Counted from the stretch's first letter, positions 1-9,595 are shown. The stretch: DNA of 34,094 nt from a candidate division WWE3 bacterium (GCA_003599255.1 QZJF01000013.1:1-34094), one strand, 5' to 3'. Program-made: numbers and translations. The notes: generated from the sequence alone by a model not told the origin.

Positions 1-639
1 GTCATTTGTCCCTGACAGAGTTGAGCTTTGGACCAGGTACACCGTTTGCTGCCCGGCCCCATCCTGGGTGACCATGTAGACTTTAAAAAAGGCACTTTCG
101 CTGACGTTCTCTGTTTTAATCCATACTGAAGCATTCATGTTGCTGAGAGGGGACGCAACAGCGAAATTTCCGTAATTATTTACGCCATGCCATCCGCTTC
201 CCGTAGTTGTGATTTTAGCTGAAGTACTTTCAAAGCCCGTAAGGTAATTGGCAGTGTCCCGTTGATATGCGGTCTGTGCATCAGTAACAGTTGCACTCCA
301 TGCCTGAATTATGGGCGTATTGCTGTAATCGATGATTTCAAATGATGGATTCGGCGCCAAATTTAACGAGTCGGAGAATGTTACTGTCTGCCATACGCCG
401 CCGTTTAATCTGTAGTTAATTTCTTTCACACCGCTTTCAAGGTCAGTTGCTGTCAGGGTGTAAGTAACAGGCGAAACATACCAGTCATTATCTCCATCGG
501 GCATATTTGGAGATCTTGTGTATGTGGTAACAGGGGGAGTAATGTCAGATTGAGCCTCTGTATAGGATACATCTGTTGAAATTGTAAATAAAAAGATAAA
601 CAGCAGAGATTTGAGGTTGAGAATACTATTTCTGGGCAT
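1..639 (-). CDS. Partial secreted/surface protein: signal peptide, Ig-like repeat (TPPVTTYTRSPNMPDGDNDWYVSPVTYTLTATDLESGVKEINYRLNGG), then a CBM-like beta-sandwich region; C-terminus lies off the window
   Basis: Open minus-strand frame from ATG at 639 to base 1, translated by hand: MPRNSILNLKSLLFIFLFTISTDVSYTEAQSDITPPVTTY...; not in the ORF track because it runs off the edge. Confidence 0.75.
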   Translation of the reverse strand, partial: MPRNSILNLKSLLFIFLFTISTDVSYTEAQSDITPPVTTYTRSPNMPDGDNDWYVSPVTYTLTATDLESGVKEINYRLNGGVWQTVTFSDSLNLAPNPSFEIIDYSNTPIIQAWSATVTDAQTAYQRDTANYLTGFESTSAKITTTGSGWHGVNNYGNFAVASPLSNMNASVWIKTENVSESAFFKVYMVTQDGAGQQTVYLVQSSTLSGTND

Positions 640-775
640 TAGATCAATACTAGCATATATAAAATGCATGATAAATATTCTGGACGCAGCATTGCTAAAG
701 GCCTATAGTCGTGATATGATTTTGGGCACCGATCCAATAAAAACAATCAGAAAGAACATCTGAAAGGAGAACAGA

Positions 776-1330
776 ATGCAAGGGGTACTTTTGGTTGTGC
801 ATAATGCCGACTATTACTATGCCGCAGAAACTGCTTTGGTAGTCGAATCATTGGGTAATTTGGCCAATGCAATGCCGCTCCCGGCAAAGTTGGCTGAATA
901 TAATGTTTCGATATCCGAAGAGGAGGACCCGGATACCGACTTGCAGGCTCTTGCGGACGCAAGCGGAAATTTAGTTTTCTACTTCGAAGTGGATCCCGAC
1001 GAGGGATGGACAATGGAGTATGGTTTCTATTGGCCGGAAATTGTCCAGGAGCTTGAGGAAATAGAGTGGTCAGGAACTTTTCCTGAGGGACTCTATGTCG
1101 ACGATGCAGACGACGATGAAGAGGAAGAGCTGATTGAACCGGAAGAGCCCCAATTTGGCATGGAGCCGTCAGTTCAGGAATCTTCAACAAATCTCTCATT
1201 ACTGTTTATAGCATTAGCAGTTCTGATAGTGCTGGGAGCATTCTTTGTTCTTGTGCTGTTGTACCAGAACGGTTTTCAGCTTCCTGCGGATTTTACGATT
1301 GAAACCTTAATCGAGTACCTGGGTTTCTAG
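776..1330 (+). CDS. Hypothetical acidic protein with a C-terminal transmembrane helix
   Basis: 184-aa ORF with upstream AAAGGAG; Asp/Glu-rich middle; hydrophobic LSLLFIALAVLIVLGAFFVLVLLY; followed by a terminator. Confidence 0.75.
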   Translation: MQGVLLVVHNADYYYAAETALVVESLGNLANAMPLPAKLAEYNVSISEEEDPDTDLQALADASGNLVFYFEVDPDEGWTMEYGFYWPEIVQELEEIEWSGTFPEGLYVDDADDDEEEELIEPEEPQFGMEPSVQESSTNLSLLFIALAVLIVLGAFFVLVLLYQNGFQLPADFTIETLIEYLGF

Positions 1331-1357
1331 CGTATTTCCGGAGCGTTGTTCTGCCGT

Positions 1358-1403
1358 ACACCCCTGAGTGGAATTAATTTTTCCGATCGGGGGTGTTTTT
1401 TAT
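1358..1403 (+). terminator. Rho-independent terminator
   Basis: ACACCCC (1358-1364) pairs with GGGGTGT (1390-1396), followed by a T-rich tract. Confidence 0.75.
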
Positions 1404-1454
1404 TTGTGTTCGTGTTGTATATATCCGACAAACCTGTAAAATTCATTTCCAGTT

Positions 1455-2573
1455 ATGAGTTTGTCTGTAGGGATAGTCGGACTTCCCAACGTAGGAAAAT
1501 CAACATTATTTAATGCCTTGTTAAAGAGGCAGGCTGCACTTGTGGCAAATTATCCATTCGCGACAATTGAACCAAACGTAGGAGTTGTAGATGTGCCCGA
1601 TAATAGGTTGCAGCGTCTTGCAGACATAGTCAAAGTAGATCAAGGTTTTAAATCCGGCGATAGGGAAGTACCTGAAAAGATAATACCAGCGACAATTCAA
1701 TTTTATGATATTGCAGGTCTTGTAAAGGGTGCTTCACAGGGTGAAGGACTTGGTAATGAGTTTCTGGGGCATATAAGGGGTGTTGACGCCATAATTCACT
1801 TAGTAAGAGATTTTAGCGACACCAATATCATAAGGACAAACTCCGATAAACCTGAGGAAAATATCGAAATTATAAATACTGAGTTAGTACTTTCGGATAT
1901 CCAATCCTTAACAAAACAGATTGCAAACCTGGAAAAGGTGGCTAAAACGGACAAAAGTGACACACTTGCTCACGAACTGAGTGCTGCACGAAAGATATTC
2001 GAAGTTTTAAATTCGGGAAAATTGGCAAGTAGCATAGATTTGTCTGTAGAAGAGAAAATTGCTTCCAAAAACTTAAATCTTTTAACTTTAAAGCCGATGA
2101 TTGTAGTTTATAACTGCGATGAAAAGGAATTGTACACTGAAGATACTCAAAGCAACGGTTCGATAGGTAACGACAGGACTGTATTATCCGCAAAAATAGA
2201 GTCAGAGATTTACTCAATTGAGGACAGTGCGGAAAGAGAACTATTTATGCACGAGTTGGGTTTGAAAGAATCCGGTTTGGACAAAATTGTTAGAAGCGCG
2301 TATTCGTTGCTGGATCTTGAAACATACTTTACCATGGGGCCTAAAGAAGTACGGGCCTGGACTTTTAGCCGCGGTTCCAAGGCTCCACAAGCGGCAGGTA
2401 AAATTCATACAGATTTCGAACGTGGCTTTATTTCCGCCAATGTTATCAATTTTTCCCAGTTGGATTCTATAGGAAGTCTTAAAAAAGCGCAGTCACTAGG
2501 TCAGGTCCGCTTGGAGGGTAAAGAGTATGTATTTAAGGATGGGGATATTGCGGTTTTTAACTTTAGTGTCTGA
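1455..2573 (+). CDS. ychF: Redox-regulated ATPase/GTPase YchF
   Basis: MSLSVGIVGLPNVGKSTLFNALLKRQA..NYPFATIEPNVGVVDVPD, typical YchF N-terminus; C-terminal TGS-like region. Confidence 0.96.
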   Translation: MSLSVGIVGLPNVGKSTLFNALLKRQAALVANYPFATIEPNVGVVDVPDNRLQRLADIVKVDQGFKSGDREVPEKIIPATIQFYDIAGLVKGASQGEGLGNEFLGHIRGVDAIIHLVRDFSDTNIIRTNSDKPEENIEIINTELVLSDIQSLTKQIANLEKVAKTDKSDTLAHELSAARKIFEVLNSGKLASSIDLSVEEKIASKNLNLLTLKPMIVVYNCDEKELYTEDTQSNGSIGNDRTVLSAKIESEIYSIEDSAERELFMHELGLKESGLDKIVRSAYSLLDLETYFTMGPKEVRAWTFSRGSKAPQAAGKIHTDFERGFISANVINFSQLDSIGSLKKAQSLGQVRLEGKEYVFKDGDIAVFNFSV

Positions 2574-2666
2574 TTTTTCGATAAATCAGCAATACTATTG
2601 CTTTTTTGCCTGTTTTTTTGTACTATTCATCGGTCCATATGTCTAGGAATATTAGGATTATGGTAT

Positions 2667-2696
2667 TAGACATGCCTCTATTTTATTGGTTATAAT
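2667..2696 (+). promoter_or_regulatory. Putative sigma70-type promoter for rpsF-ssb-rpsR
   Basis: TAGACA (2667-2672), 18-bp spacer, TATAAT (2691-2696). Confidence 0.6.
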
Positions 2697-2763
2697 GTGG
2701 GGGCTTATCGATAAGTCAAGAAAAACTTGCTTAGAAGTAACAATTTAATCAAATAATAAAAAA

Positions 2764-3048
2764 ATGAGTAATTATGAGTTAATGACAATTGTAGATGCCG
2801 TACTTAGTGAGGATAAAGCGAAAGCACTCTCTAAGGAAATTCAGACATTTATAGAAACCATGGACGGCAAGGTAACAAAGACTGACTTTTGGGGAAAGAG
2901 AAAACTGGCATATGAAATAGGTTCAACAAAAGAAGGGTATTATGATGTGATTTATTTTGAATTATTGCCGGAAAATCTGGAGAAACTAAAAGTTAAATTA
3001 AAATTGATGGAAAATGTTACCAGGTATTTAGTTACAGCTAAAAGCTGA
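2764..3048 (+). CDS. rpsF: 30S ribosomal protein S6
   Basis: MSNYELMTIVDAVLSEDKAKALSKEIQ...GKRKLAYEI; context with ssb and rpsR. Confidence 0.93.
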   Translation: MSNYELMTIVDAVLSEDKAKALSKEIQTFIETMDGKVTKTDFWGKRKLAYEIGSTKEGYYDVIYFELLPENLEKLKVKLKLMENVTRYLVTAKS

Positions 3049-3064
3049 TTAGGAGCTTTATTTT

Positions 3065-3532
3065 ATGGCAACAAGAAACTTAAACAAAGTAATGTTAATT
3101 GGAAACCTGACAAGGGATCCCGAGTTAAGATATACCCCACAGGGCAATGCAGTGGCTAGTTTTGTTATAGCGACAAACAGAGAATGGGTTGCCGGCGGAG
3201 AGAAAAAACAGGCGGCAGATTTTCATAATGTTGTAGCGTGGAATAAATTGGCTGAGATATGTTCGCAACTTCTGAAACGCGGTACAAAAGTATTTGTTGA
3301 GGGGAGACTGCAGACGCGTTCTTGGCAGGATACCGATGGAAGCAAAAAATACAAAACAGAGATAATCATTGATGACATGATTATTTTGACCAAGAAAAAC
3401 GCTGAAGGTGACATGGAAGATGCAGATACCGATGAAGGTGCAGTTCCATTCGAGGCCGACGCAGCAGGAACCGAAATAGATTTCGATAGTTTCGATCTTG
3501 ATCTTGATAATGCAACCGACGAAGAAAAGTAA
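3065..3532 (+). CDS. ssb: Single-stranded DNA-binding protein
   Basis: MATRNLNKVMLIGNLTRDPELRYTPQGNAVASFVIATNR OB-fold; acidic C-terminal tail. Confidence 0.95.
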   Translation: MATRNLNKVMLIGNLTRDPELRYTPQGNAVASFVIATNREWVAGGEKKQAADFHNVVAWNKLAEICSQLLKRGTKVFVEGRLQTRSWQDTDGSKKYKTEIIIDDMIILTKKNAEGDMEDADTDEGAVPFEADAAGTEIDFDSFDLDLDNATDEEK

Positions 3533-3545
3533 TTTATAGGGTAAT

Positions 3546-3794
3546 ATGAAGGAAAAAAGACAGAGAAAATCAAAAAGAGCACCGGTAAATACTCAGTGTT
3601 ATTTCACTCAGACTGGAACTAAGCCGGACTATAAAGAAATTTTGACATTGAAAAGGTTTACCTCCGACCGAGGCAAGATAATTCCTCAGAAGTATACCGG
3701 GATTACATCCAAGAATCAGCGGTTACTTGCAAAAGAAATAAAAAAGGCAAGGTATATGGCACTTTTGCCGTATACAGACAGGCACGCTATTTGA
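3546..3794 (+). CDS. rpsR: 30S ribosomal protein S18
   Basis: DYKEILTLKRFTSDRGKIIPQKYTGITSKNQRLLAKEIKKARYMALLPY. Confidence 0.95.
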   Translation: MKEKRQRKSKRAPVNTQCYFTQTGTKPDYKEILTLKRFTSDRGKIIPQKYTGITSKNQRLLAKEIKKARYMALLPYTDRHAI

Positions 3795-3806
3795 TATCAT
3801 TTTAGC

Positions 3807-4826
3807 ATGCCTGTCCTAGCTGCCTTTATTGATACACAGAATGTAAACATCCTGATATTTAAATCTTACGACGAGTATTATCTGTACAATTTCCCATATG
3901 TCTATACAAAAGAAGTTTTCTCAGCCAGCTATTCCGAAACCGAATTTTATCGGTCAGTTTTTGAATATTACTGCAAACAACACAAGTTGAAACTTTCCGA
4001 CTGCGACGTTGTAGTATCGGGATTTCTGGAACCACCGAAATTAGAGCTTCCCCTTAAATATTATGTTTCGGTTTTTGATGTTATCAGAAGAATATCCGGT
4101 TTTTACCCGATACTTGTAAATAACTATTCAATTTTTACTCCTCAAGGTTTCTACTGCTGGAACAGCACTGATCAAAATATGACTTCCGGAGAAATGATTG
4201 AAGCCGAAGAAGAAAATTTTTATGCAAACATGGCCATCTACCCGCATTTAATTGCTAGCGATCTTTCTACGCAATCGGATATTGACCAGAACATTATGTC
4301 ACTTCTCGGGGGCTCAAAATTAAGAATACCCGATAATATGCCGCTGACATTTTGCGGTTCTCGGTTCACCCATGAAAACATGATCCCGGAATTAAATTAC
4401 ATGATGATTCTCAATCTCATTCAGCATGAGGGAGTCTTTGATATAAGAATAGACAAATATAACTCGTCTATCCTGTTTGCGTTGTTGAATATTTACGATT
4501 CAAATATCCATCTGGAACCTGTTCCTGAAAAGGAAGGTACTGTGATATCGACATTCAACTCCTTGGAATGTATGGTTAAGTCAGAAATCGGTACTTCGCA
4601 ACTGGTTCAGCTTGAAAAAAACAGAATTTTTGTTTTGCCTGTGGGATCAAACGAAAGACCGGAGATTCTCTTAAAGAGCCATAATATTGATACAAAAGAA
4701 CTTAAAGTATCGGGTGGTAAGGTGGGGTTGATATTTGATACAAGAGAAGTCAGAGGGACTCAGTTGGACGATTTTAAAGTATTTAATTCAGGAATTAAAA
4801 GTTTCAGCAGTGCCCTTGGGATTTAA
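3807..4826 (+). CDS. Uncharacterised protein, possible ASKHA/MutL(GlmL)-like fold
   Basis: 339-aa ORF; N-terminal AAFIDTQNVNILIFKSYDEYYLYN and C-terminal GGKVGLIFDTREVRG resemble ASKHA/GlmL elements; family call tentative. Confidence 0.7.
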   Translation: MPVLAAFIDTQNVNILIFKSYDEYYLYNFPYVYTKEVFSASYSETEFYRSVFEYYCKQHKLKLSDCDVVVSGFLEPPKLELPLKYYVSVFDVIRRISGFYPILVNNYSIFTPQGFYCWNSTDQNMTSGEMIEAEEENFYANMAIYPHLIASDLSTQSDIDQNIMSLLGGSKLRIPDNMPLTFCGSRFTHENMIPELNYMMILNLIQHEGVFDIRIDKYNSSILFALLNIYDSNIHLEPVPEKEGTVISTFNSLECMVKSEIGTSQLVQLEKNRIFVLPVGSNERPEILLKSHNIDTKELKVSGGKVGLIFDTREVRGTQLDDFKVFNSGIKSFSSALGI

Positions 4827-4827
4827 T

Positions 4828-5814
4828 ATGTACATTCCGGTTATTAGTAAGCTTCAGTTTAATGAAAACGTATTTATAGAAAGAGTCCTGCCTGTGGAAG
4901 GTGAGATTCAGGTTGAACAGGGTAAGGATGTTGTACCTTATGACCACACAGGTGTATGTATGTATTCACATAGGGTTGTGAATCTTCCAAAGAATTTCAA
5001 ACCGAAGTCTTTCAAAAAAGATGGACAATTTTTTTATTATGGTGTGGATCTTGGGAAAGTCGATTCGAGCAAGGTTACTGCACCTTATAACGGCAATCTA
5101 TTTAAAAAAGAGGACGGAACATTTCTGTACAAGGAAGTAGAAGGCAAATACATTCTTCTTTCAGGGGTGTGGGGAAACGTAGACAAAATAATCGAGAAGC
5201 GCTCAGTTTTGATTAAAACAAGAACGTACGACTTGAACCTGGTTGCCGCGACGAATTTGACTTTTGCGGGAGAATTGATTGTCTTTCCCAATCCGTCGCA
5301 TGTGCTGGAAAAATTTTATTTGGACGAATTTACATCCGGAGCGGCTGATGGCAAAATTGTATATGTAGGAAATCATGTCACTATCAATCTACTTAACGAA
5401 GCGATAAAGTACGGCCTTGGTGGCGTGATAGCAGGCAGTGCTGATAAAAGAACTTTTCAGTATGCCCGTAAAAATAATATATGTTTCGGGCTTTTCAGTG
5501 GCTTTGGAGATATACCGACGCCTGATGATGTTTACAAGGTACTAAACGAAGTCACTAATCGTTACGTATTTTTTCAAGGTGAGCGAAGCATTTTAAGAAT
5601 ACCAATGCCGCCCGAAGCAACTCCAGTTAAAATGAAAACTTCCGGACCTCTTAAGTTTGTAAAGAAGGGAATGCAGGTTGTAGTGCTTCAAAAGCCCTAT
5701 TTTGGCAAGATAGGCATTGTTGACAGAAACACTGAATCTAGTATATTTGTTAAGTTCAACAGTACTGAAAATGCTGTAGAAGTTAGAGTTCCAAATGTTT
5801 ATGCGATAGACTAG
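4828..5814 (+). CDS. Uncharacterised protein, partner of the preceding gene; possible beta-barrel segments and a C-terminal KOW-like motif
   Basis: ORF track starts at 4735, but ATG 4828 lies 1 nt after the upstream stop and is the better start; MQVVVLQKPYFGKIGIVD is KOW-like. Confidence 0.75.
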   Translation: MYIPVISKLQFNENVFIERVLPVEGEIQVEQGKDVVPYDHTGVCMYSHRVVNLPKNFKPKSFKKDGQFFYYGVDLGKVDSSKVTAPYNGNLFKKEDGTFLYKEVEGKYILLSGVWGNVDKIIEKRSVLIKTRTYDLNLVAATNLTFAGELIVFPNPSHVLEKFYLDEFTSGAADGKIVYVGNHVTINLLNEAIKYGLGGVIAGSADKRTFQYARKNNICFGLFSGFGDIPTPDDVYKVLNEVTNRYVFFQGERSILRIPMPPEATPVKMKTSGPLKFVKKGMQVVVLQKPYFGKIGIVDRNTESSIFVKFNSTENAVEVRVPNVYAID

Positions 5815-5844
5815 ATCTTATCGTCTGAACGCGTAGAAACTACC

Positions 5845-7062
5845 ATGAAAGCATTCGAAAAATTTCAAAGGTTCTTAATATTGATACTGACTTCAGTCGG
5901 TTTTTTTTATGGAGGCTATTATTTTGGTAAGAGCGGTTATATTTTTGAATTAAGAAAAAATCCACCGAAAATCGAAGTAAGAAATCAATACCCTGTTAAC
6001 TCGGAAGTTGATTTTGCATTGTTCTGGGAAGTGTGGGATTTGGTTAGCAGCGAGTATCTTGAACGACCCGTGGACCCTCAAAAAATGATTTACGGAGCTA
6101 TATCGGGTATGGTTTCTTCTCTAGGAGACCCGTATACATCCTACTTGCCGCCCACAGTTAACGAAGCAGTTAGCGATGCCTTAAACGGTTCATATCAGGG
6201 CATAGGAGCCGAGCTGGGAATAAGAGAGGGTCAATTGATAATTGTATCTCCGATAGACGGTTCACCTGCCAAGGCAGTTGGTTTACGTGCAGGAGATAAG
6301 ATCCTTGAGATAGAAGATAGGAGCACCTTAGGTATGACTATATCCGAAGCGGTATCTCTAATAAGAGGAAACGCCGGTACCAAAATAACTTTAACTATGC
6401 AAACCGATAACCAGGATTCAAGAAAAGTGGAAATTACCCGAGGTGTCATTACCATTGCCAGTGTTACCTGGGAGGACAAGGGCGATGGAACTGCATATAT
6501 AAGAATAAATCGATTCGGCGGCGAAACAAACAATGAATGGAGCAAAGTGGTTACTGATATAACCATAAATATGAATCAACTTGATGCAGTTATTGTAGAT
6601 GTACGCGGTAACCCCGGTGGTTATCTGCAGTCCTCAATCTTTATCGCCGAAGAGTTTTTCAACAATAAGCCCGTAGTTTACCAAGAATCTGCAACAGGCG
6701 AGCAAAAAGCCTATGATGCAAAACGCCCCGGTGGATTTCAGGATGTGCCAGGAGTGTTCGTTCTTGTTGATGGTGGGAGCGCCTCTGCATCAGAGATTTT
6801 GGCTGCGGCCCTTAAGGATAACATTGGTGCAACTTTAATCGGCGAAAAGACTTTTGGGAAAGGTACAATTCAGGACGCGCAGGATTTTGAAGATGGTTCA
6901 GGTGTACACATTACAGTTGCCAAGTGGCTGACGCCTAAGAAAGTTTGGGTTCATGACATAGGAATTGAGCCTGATATAGCCGTTGAGAGGTCCGATGAGG
7001 ATTATAACAACAATGTAGATCCCCAATTGGACAAGGCATTGGAACTTGCAAAAGGACTTTAG
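5845..7062 (+). CDS. S41 family C-terminal processing peptidase with PDZ domain
   Basis: YQGIGAELG...PAKAVGLRAGDKILEIED; catalytic region GGSASASEILAAALKDN...GEKTFGKGTIQ; N-terminal TM. Confidence 0.95.
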   Translation: MKAFEKFQRFLILILTSVGFFYGGYYFGKSGYIFELRKNPPKIEVRNQYPVNSEVDFALFWEVWDLVSSEYLERPVDPQKMIYGAISGMVSSLGDPYTSYLPPTVNEAVSDALNGSYQGIGAELGIREGQLIIVSPIDGSPAKAVGLRAGDKILEIEDRSTLGMTISEAVSLIRGNAGTKITLTMQTDNQDSRKVEITRGVITIASVTWEDKGDGTAYIRINRFGGETNNEWSKVVTDITINMNQLDAVIVDVRGNPGGYLQSSIFIAEEFFNNKPVVYQESATGEQKAYDAKRPGGFQDVPGVFVLVDGGSASASEILAAALKDNIGATLIGEKTFGKGTIQDAQDFEDGSGVHITVAKWLTPKKVWVHDIGIEPDIAVERSDEDYNNNVDPQLDKALELAKGL

Positions 7063-7083
7063 TAAGTTATAAAATATTTCAGC

Positions 7084-8226
7084 ATGAAAAATAGTATCTC
7101 AAGATTTATCTTCGGATTATTTTATTTTCTGGCTTTTATTCTGGTTTTGTTTATCTCTATTTTTGTGTTTAATCCTTCAGGAGTTTCCTTGGGCGCTATC
7201 TTTCAGAGACTCGGTGGTTTATTTAATGTAGAACAGACGTATAACAATACCTCAGCTTTATTTACGCGTGAGGTAGTACAGGAGGAGTCTGCAGTCACTT
7301 CAGTAGTAGAAAAGGTTTCACCTTCGGTTGTTTCAATAGTAGTAAAAACCTATGATTTTGATATTTTTGAAGGTCCTTCATCCCGTGAATCAGGAATTGG
7401 GACAGGGTTTATTGTAGAATCAAGCGGACTTATCATCACAAACAGCCATGTGGTTGAGGATTCTGAAGGTGAGTACTCTGTAGTTCTGAAAGACGGAACA
7501 ACTTATGATGTAGAAGAGATACATCTGGATGAAATAACTGATATAGCTATTTTAGAGATAACTGCAAGAAATCTACCCATAGTTGAATTCGGTGACTCAG
7601 ATAATTTAAAAGTAGGTCAGAGAGCAATAGCCATCGGAAATGCTCTTGGTAAATTTCAGAACACGGTAACCGTAGGTGTGGTGTCAGGTATTTCAAGGCA
7701 AATTGTTGCTTCCGGGGGCTTCGGGCTTCCGAGCAAGGTTTACGAAAGCGTTATTCAAACTGATGCCGCTTTAAATCCGGGTAATTCCGGAGGGCCATTG
7801 TTAAATTCTGCAGGACAGGTGATTGGAGTCAATGTGGCTACGACTGCAGGTGCAGATAACATAAGTTTTGCAATACCCGTGAATTCCGTAAAACCTATTC
7901 TCGAAGGATTTTTAAAAGAGGGAAGGATAGTTCGTCCATATCTGGGGGTTTATTATTCCATGATTACCGAGGAAATTGCCCGTATAAGAAGTCTTCCTGT
8001 AGGTGCATATATCTCAAGAGTTGTACCTGAATCACCGGCACAAGACGCAGGACTAAAAAGAGGGGACATCATAATTAAAATTCAGGATAGGCAGTTAAAT
8101 GGTGAACAGTCCCTGGCGACGGCACTGGCAAAGTTCAAAGTAGGCGATAAGATTGAGCTTGAGGTTGATAGAGACGGTGAAATAATCAGAGTATCTCTTA
8201 CTCTTGAGGAAGTTCCGAGGGAATAG
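7084..8226 (+). CDS. S1C (DegP/HtrA-like) serine protease with PDZ domain
   Basis: TNSHVVED, DITDIAILEI, LNPGNSGGPLLNSAGQVIGVN; PDZ AGLKRGDIIIKIQDRQLNG. Confidence 0.95.
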   Translation: MKNSISRFIFGLFYFLAFILVLFISIFVFNPSGVSLGAIFQRLGGLFNVEQTYNNTSALFTREVVQEESAVTSVVEKVSPSVVSIVVKTYDFDIFEGPSSRESGIGTGFIVESSGLIITNSHVVEDSEGEYSVVLKDGTTYDVEEIHLDEITDIAILEITARNLPIVEFGDSDNLKVGQRAIAIGNALGKFQNTVTVGVVSGISRQIVASGGFGLPSKVYESVIQTDAALNPGNSGGPLLNSAGQVIGVNVATTAGADNISFAIPVNSVKPILEGFLKEGRIVRPYLGVYYSMITEEIARIRSLPVGAYISRVVPESPAQDAGLKRGDIIIKIQDRQLNGEQSLATALAKFKVGDKIELEVDRDGEIIRVSLTLEEVPRE

Positions 8227-9190
8227 AGTTTTCATCGATCTTCAGATTGTTTTCAAGAATCTGTCCGATACTACCGCCCATAATATTCTCAATACCATAC
8301 CAGCTTGTTTCGGTTCTATGATCGGTCACTCTGCTCTGGGGATAGTTGTATGTTCTGATCTTTTCGCTTCTGTCACCCGTTCCTACTTGGTTAAGCCTAA
8401 GTTCAGAAATATTTTGCACCTGTTGCTCCTGCATAAGATTATATAACTTGGATTGAAGTATGCCTAAAGCTTTATCTCTGTTTTTTCCCTGCGATCGTTC
8501 TTCCTGACATTCGATGACTATTTGAGTGGGTATGTGTGTTAATCTGACCGCTGTTGAAACTTTATTTACATTCTGACCCCCGTGTCCTCCGGCTCGAAAA
8601 AAATCCCACTTTAACTCTTCCGGCTTGATTTCAATATTGACCTTTTTTAGCTCGGGGAGTACGGCCACAGTAGCTGTAGAAGTATGTATTCTACCCCCCG
8701 ATTCAGTCACAGGTATCCTTTGTACTCTGTGAACACCGGATTCATTTTTCAATAGATTAAATACGTTTTGTCCGCGGAATTCCGCAACCAGGGTTTTTAT
8801 TCCTCCTGCCTCATTTTCGGATCTGAATACCTCTGAGACCTTCCAATTATTCACTTCCGCGTATCTGCTATACATTCTGTAAAGATCAGCCGCAAAAAGT
8901 CCCGCCTCGTCTCCTCCGGTTCCCGATCTAATCTCTACTATTACAATATTGGGATTGATATCAATCTCGCCTCTTGTATCTGTATTAGCTTTCTTTTCCG
9001 ATATAACCGATGATACGGTATCTATAGATTCCCTGAGTGCGTTCACTTGTGTTGTCAGCTGTTGAATTTCTTCTTTGATCAGACTCTGAAGTTGGGAGTC
9101 AGCCTCATTTTTTAACAGTTCTTCATTGCCGCTTATTTCTTTCTGCAGTTTGTCGATTTCCTGTTGTAAATAGTTTGTATTTTCCGTCAT
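8198..9190 (-). CDS. prfA: Peptide chain release factor 1
   Basis: RF1-type GVHRVQRIPVTESGGRIHTSTATVAVLPE (P-x-T) and GGHGGQNVNKVSTAVRLTHIPT; 3' end overlaps the protease gene by 29 bp. Confidence 0.92.
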   Translation of the reverse strand: MTENTNYLQQEIDKLQKEISGNEELLKNEADSQLQSLIKEEIQQLTTQVNALRESIDTVSSVISEKKANTDTRGEIDINPNIVIVEIRSGTGGDEAGLFAADLYRMYSRYAEVNNWKVSEVFRSENEAGGIKTLVAEFRGQNVFNLLKNESGVHRVQRIPVTESGGRIHTSTATVAVLPELKKVNIEIKPEELKWDFFRAGGHGGQNVNKVSTAVRLTHIPTQIVIECQEERSQGKNRDKALGILQSKLYNLMQEQQVQNISELRLNQVGTGDRSEKIRTYNYPQSRVTDHRTETSWYGIENIMGGSIGQILENNLKIDENSIPSELPQE

Positions 9191-9238
9191 AGGTATATTC
9201 TGATGTAAAAAGAAAAAATATTCAAAAGGGGAATGATT

Positions 9239-9595
9239 CTACTGCTGGTCAGTGCTTTCCGATGCCGGGGATTTTTCATCCTCTTTCATTTGTTTCATAA
9301 GCTCTTTAAGTGTAATGGGTTTGGTTTGTTTTGTCTGTTCAGTCTTGGAAGATTTTTTGTATTTTCTGGCTTCGTATTTTTGCTTGGTTTCTTCGATTTG
9401 TTTTGCTTTTTTATGAAATTTATCCACCCGTCCTTCGGTATCTACAAATTTTTGTTGTCCTGTAAAGAAAGGATGGCAATTGCTGCAGATTTCCACATGA
9501 ATAGATGGAATGGTCGAAATAGTAGTAAACGCGTTGCCGCAAACACAGGTTACTTCGCAGTCTTTAAATAATTTTGGATGTATGTCCTTTTTCAT
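9239..9595 (-). CDS. rpmE: 50S ribosomal protein L31 with charged C-terminal extension
   Basis: [57 protein letters not shown]; CxC...CxxC. Confidence 0.93.
   Translation of the reverse strand: MKKDIHPKLFKDCEVTCVCGNAFTTISTIPSIHVEICSNCHPFFTGQQKFVDTEGRVDKFHKKAKQIEETKQKYEARKYKKSSKTEQTKQTKPITLKELMKQMKEDEKSPASESTDQQ

Noticed and set aside
747-1199. 150-aa minus-strand ORF opposite the 776 gene
   Set aside because: Basic, Pro/Arg/Leu-rich translation typical of antisense frames; the sense ORF has an RBS, coherent TM topology and a terminator
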